64,000 nt of DNA, taken from positions 2,542,001-2,606,000 of the forward strand of contig OZ316897.1 of NCBI GenBank assembly GCA_973895155.1, read 5' to 3'. Positions within the stretch are counted from its first letter, which is position 1. Every line of letters starts with the position of its first letter. A model generated the notes under the pieces. That model did not search any database. It saw only the letters and a program-made list of their open reading frames with translations, and was not told where the DNA came from. This DNA is from Marsupella aquatica (taxonomy: Eukaryota > Marchantiophyta). The translations under genes were made by a program, and so were the position numbers. Of the stretch, positions 60,201 to 64,000 are shown in pieces.

Positions 60201-63200
60201 AGCCTCCATACCTACTTGGCCTTGCCTCCCCAACGCAAGCTCCCTTGGGAGGCTGAACGCGGCTTGGCTGATGTTCGGCAGGATTTGGCAAACGGGCGAG
60301 CTAACACCCGCAAATCACGAGAACCCATGGCACCCCCAGACCCAGCTGAGCTCAGGAGGGCGTAGCCCTCTTCAAGAGATTTCCAACGAACCCAAGAAGT
60401 CCTCCAACGGACTTCCCGTTGGGAAGATATCGTCATTTCCATTTGGCGGTTTCTCTTAGTGTCGCGACCGCCGCGGCTCACAACTTCGGCTCGCCCTTAG
60501 CCCCCAGGGAGACACCACTCCCCTCATATATGTTTCTGGAGACCTGCCACCCTCGGACCAGCTTTGGTCCCTAAACATTTGGCCCCCAACCCGGATCCCA
60601 TCGCGCATAATGGGTGTGCCACCAACTGGCAACGTCCATAACTTTCTTGATAGGCATCCGCAAGCGGAGTGCCTTAGCCCATTGTGACCGGGCCGACCCG
60701 GTGCTCATGCCTAGGCCCTCAGGTCTTATTGTCGCTCGGGCCCCCCCGACCGGCCCAATCGGATCGGGCCACAACTTGCGCCCCAAGCGTCCGTTGCCAA
60801 TGGCATCAACTCCATTGGCCTTGGGCCCAAGAGGAGCTCACTCCCAAGCCCTCAGAACTCAAAGCCCATCCGATGGTCCGGACGGCCATCCTTGAGCCCG
60901 GCCCATTTCCCCTTGACCCAACCAGCCATAGGCTAGTCCAAGTCCTTAGTGTGTGTCCCCAGCTTGGCCCCTTGCCTCGCTAGTGCCACATCTCATTGCC
61001 CACAAGTCTCCCCATGCTAAGTCCTCCCCGGATGGCCTATCCGGGCCTGGACCATAAGGGAGCTCGGCGTCGGAGTCAGCGACGCCGGAGCTAAGTGTTA
61101 AGGTAGTCGAGTTCCGCAACTAAAGTTCATGCAAATGGTAGATTGATGTACTGAGGAGATTGAAAATCTTCTCTTGAGGAGTTTGACAAGGCAGCCCTGT
61201 TGTCCTGGTCAGCACTCTCTATTTTCTATGGTTTTTTCTTTTTTTCCCAAATTAGAGAATGTCACCTGGTGTGAACTGAGTAAATTCTAAGAATATTCCT
61301 TCCATAATTTTCTTAGACTGCTTTGTCACCATTAGATCCCGCATTAGATCTCACTAGATTTAAGAACTGTCAAATTCCGGCAAAGGAAGTCTATGCCTAA
61401 GTGAGAAACTAGACATAAAAACAGTGTTTAGCTAATTTTAGCCAGAAAATGTGGCATATTATATGTTATAGTGGACTTGCTGACTGAAATTTTGCACAAT
61501 TCCTGATTGGAATTTGTTTGCAAAAGGCAGTTTTGAGACACCCTACTGCGGCGTCATTCTGGGTCACAACATCTGCTGGTAAAATTAACCCAGCCAAGGG
61601 GGTTTTGGCTTGAGACGGGTTACAACATCCGCCCGTGAGTGAACTCAACATCAATAGGGCACCAAGTGCAAACCAAATTGTGGTGTGGATGTGTGGACAC
61701 AAGTGTCCCTGACTGTACAAGTTAGTGGCAAGATATCTCATGCATGATGACCCAACTCACGAGCCATCGCATGGCATTCTGGGAGCATAAAGTCAATGAG
61801 GAAAGACTGCTTTTGAAATGCCTAGCTTAGTACAACCCCAAAACTTTCTTGCGGCCTACCCTTGCCTTCCTTATAGGACAGCAAGACACATGCTACAACA
61901 TGTTGACCAGAAGGAGGGAATTAAGTGAGTGTATTATTTAAGTACAAAAATTTAGCAAATTCCACTCCACTTGGAAGTATTAGCCACTTTTGGAAATAAT
62001 TAGCCATTTTTTCCCTACTTTCTCAGTGGCCACATACCCCAGAATTTGATGGCTCCCTTCGATCTATAGCCGTGTGGTGGACTAGGCGCTGTAGACTGCG
62101 ACAACAAGCATGGTTGACTGGGCCTAGGAGCACAATGGGGCCCATCAGGTAAACAAGTTTCACCAGGGGACCCATCAAGCATATATCTCGAGTATCTAAT
62201 GTCCAGAGATTAAATGAGAAATTATGAAAGGTATACTTTTAGTTCACACTAGGTGATGTTTGCCAATCAATCTGCTAAGTGAATTGTACAAGGAAAGGTT
62301 TTAGAATCTTCTATTTCACACCGGGTGACATTTGGCACTTTGAGAGAAAAGGAAAAACCTTAAGAAACTAGGCTGGTAGGGACACTAGGGTTGCATGGTA
62401 CCAGGCTGGTTAATCATGGAGCATTGGAGGGGCTAGGGGATGTGCATGCCTGGGCTGCAGGGACTGTGGTGGGGGGGGGGGGGGGGGGGGCACAACTAGT
62501 CCCTTTGAAAAGAATGGGCCTTATCAGGGGTTTTTCCGTGGAGGGGCCCAACAAGTTTCTTTCTTCTATTTTCCTTGATGCACACCTAGTTCCTTGGGTC
62601 CATAGTTTTCAGCTTCATCACCCAGTCTCCGTCTGGGCACTAGGTCACATTGGTGGCTAAATGGTAGGCTTTGGCTTTAGCTGAGACACCGGACCTATGT
62701 TTACTCTTGTCCTGCTTTAATGAAGGTGACAGGAGTGTGTTCAAGCTTTCTGATGGGTTGTTAGGTAGCATAGTCCCCAAGATAGTCCCCAAAGGCAAAG
62801 GTCTGGGAAGATAAACTAGAAATGTTTGCCTACCTTTTTACTTTGTTAAAGACATTCTTGATAACCTGGATCCATCAGGTTTTCAAAATGGACAATGGTG
62901 GATTAGAAGCATTTAATAATTGACAGTTCACTGCCACTGTCCTCACCAATGTGCGATTGACTGCATGTTTGCTCTTTCTAATCATGGGTTTCTGGCCAAG
63001 AGCCTGTCCAACTTCTGTCCCTCGATCTCTTAATATGTGTTGGTGGCCTTTGGGTGCTCCTGAGTCCCTCAGAATGGTAAATGCCGCTTGGGGGCCATTT
63101 ATTGACTTTTCCTTGTAACGATTTTGAGGGCTCCCCGCCTGAGCCTTTCCCCAGGGCATTCTGGGCAAATGCTGGGGCAGATCCCCCTCCCTTTCTTTTG

Positions 63201-64000
63201 AAAATAGAAACAAGGTTGACATATTAGACTCTCAGTTCCAGGTAAAAGCATGCAATGATTGTCTAGAGTTCAAGCCCTTGGAAAAGTTATCTTCAATCAA
63301 ATACCAAAGGTTCCTCGTAAAGGGACTTTCTATTGAGAGACTACAATGAAGCGCTGACAGAACATTTTAATTGTGATTGAAGGATGTTTGAAACTTTTGA
63401 AAAGACCACTTAATCGACCCCAAGTTAAATGAAAAGTAGAAGGTGTACATGAAAGATTCTTTATGATTGGAGCAGTAGTCCTGTGACTAATCCACATGTA
63501 TAAAAATTCAAGGGAGCTGTCATATGATTATGCAGGTTGAGATGTATGCAAAAGGGAAGTGGACTGAGGTACCGGCAAGTGATCGTTTCAAGATGGTGGA
63601 GCCTGATGTGCAGGTTTGTCAACGTTGGAGCAATCCCTGCTTGGCTAATAACTGAAAATATTACTACAGTATTGCCATCCAGTTTCATGCACAGCCTGTG
63701 CCAAACATTAGTTGTTTTTCCCCTGGAAATAAATGTTTGGCCCAGATATTAGTTTACATTTTGATTTCAAAACTACTGTAAATAATTGAGGTAAAAAGCT
63801 TCTGCACTGTCAAGTGTGGGTGGTGGGCAATGGAGTGATTTTTAAAAATTCTGAAGTCCTCATCTTCTTGAAAACTACAGATATTAGTAAAGATTTGTCT
63901 AAGCTGCTTCAAACAAACCCAAGAAGAGCCAGTTCCATTGGATAGAAAACTTTTCAAAAACGTTTAGGAACTACTGATGAGTGAAGGTGTTAAAGCTGTC
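54275..64000 (+). CDS. ZMYND10: ZMYND10 homologue, 5' and central part (runs off the window)
   Basis: Homologue of ZMYND10 (BLU), the cytoplasmic factor that helps assemble axonemal dynein arms. Exons read: 54275-54325, 54757-54813, 55066-55110, 55416-55472, 56049-56162, 56580-56636, 57066-about 57137, an uncertain stretch, 58287-58329 (possibly longer at its 5' end), 58586-58684, 63536-63613, and perhaps 63968 to the edge. Residues matching the animal protein include MKQHENLEKLN (human NQQHENLEKLN), WTENIFP, TIINLLE, LFHREACEA, LADYVYRK, RYLTDYIGELPL, LVDSAPW and KGKWTEVPASD. Only the N-terminal helical (ARM-like) half is in the window; the MYND zinc finger would be downstream. The exon ending at 55472 is followed by TTGAGT instead of a GT donor. 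The 4.85-kb intron 58685-63535 is full of repeats. Confidence 0.8.
57780..57795 (+). repeat. C16 homopolymer in a ZMYND10 intron
   Basis: Sixteen consecutive C, within a ZMYND10 intron. Confidence 0.95.
58830..59480 (+). mobile_element. LINE fragment in a ZMYND10 intron
   Basis: The first 150 bp encode PQQTGFLPDGSTFDNLLAF, which fits the QTGF...S..DN motif of LINE reverse transcriptases. It is followed at 58977 by the dispersed repeat family shared with 52802-53366. The frame stops at 59016-59018. It lies in the 58685-63535 intron of ZMYND10. No target duplication was found for this copy. Confidence 0.6.
59640..61090. mobile_element. GC-rich inserted block, unclassified
   Basis: About 1.45 kb of markedly GC-rich, C-rich sequence with sharp edges inside an AT-rich intron. 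Motifs such as CTTGTCCCAAGCTTGTCTC and CCCGACC/GGCCC recur. No protein domain was recognised on either strand. Its composition suggests a recently inserted mobile element, for example an LTR or untranslated part of a GC-rich retroelement. Terminal repeats and a target duplication were not convincingly found. Confidence 0.5.
61091..63535. other. Rest of the large ZMYND10 intron
   Basis: No exon found. A minus-strand open frame of 115 codons (62875-63222) has no recognised family. It includes the G20 tract. Confidence 0.5.
62471..62490 (+). repeat. G20 homopolymer
   Basis: Twenty consecutive G in the large ZMYND10 intron. Confidence 0.95.

Noticed and set aside
60212-60983. Several ORFs in the GC-rich block.
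   Set aside because: Open frames are expected by chance in GC-rich DNA; none shows a domain.

Overview
The window is nuclear DNA of a land plant. It has multi-exon genes with GT-AG introns of roughly 100-1000 bp, plastid-targeted plant proteins (ABCI11-like, RPH1-like), a plant BODYGUARD-like hydrolase, nuclear tRNA genes and Copia/LINE-type retroelement debris. Two genes, a RIB43A homologue and a ZMYND10 homologue, belong to the motile cilium/flagellum toolkit. Flowering plants and conifers have lost this toolkit, so the source should be a plant with swimming sperm: a bryophyte (a liverwort would fit the intron size and base composition), lycophyte, fern or similar. The clade is inference; the gene identities rest on residues read in the sequence.

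Layout. 1-2.5 kb: the 3' end of a Ty1/Copia element with its LTR, then a second, solo LTR with a perfect 5-bp target duplication. 3-7 kb: accessory DNA with a two-ORF element whose second ORF is a broken HUH/Rep-type endonuclease, preceded by a hairpin and a TACTAAC-rich minisatellite and followed by three 143-bp tandem repeats carrying a tRNA-like B box. 8.3-12.1 kb (+): ABCI11-like plastid ABC ATPase. 14.0-16.8 kb (-): class IV PLP aminotransferase, head-to-head with DIM1 rRNA dimethyltransferase (17.5-19.5 kb, +). 21.3 kb (-): tRNA-Asn. 24.6-26.6 kb (+): eEF1A-lysine-methyltransferase-like protein. 26.8-27.2 kb (-): two exon-like segments of an unrecognised gene. 29.5-31.5 kb (+): RIB43A. 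33.8 kb (+): tRNA-Lys. 34.2-34.9 kb (+): RPH1-like plastid membrane protein. 38.2-42.6 kb (-): serine carboxypeptidase. 47.0-50.1 kb (-): BODYGUARD-like hydrolase. 52-54 kb: tandem repeats and a LINE-like insertion with a 19-bp target duplication. 54.3 kb to the end (+): ZMYND10, with a 4.85-kb intron filled with repeats and a GC-rich block; it runs out of the window.

The genes are separate transcription units, not an operon. The exon chains of ABCI11, the aminotransferase, DIM1, the methyltransferase, RIB43A, the carboxypeptidase and the BODYGUARD-like gene each sum to a whole number of codons with consistent splice phases, which supports those models. RIB43A (doublet-microtubule component) and ZMYND10 (cytoplasmic dynein-arm assembly factor) would act in the same organelle, the sperm flagellum. 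The most unusual content is the HUH/Rep-like element at 3.8-6.9 kb.
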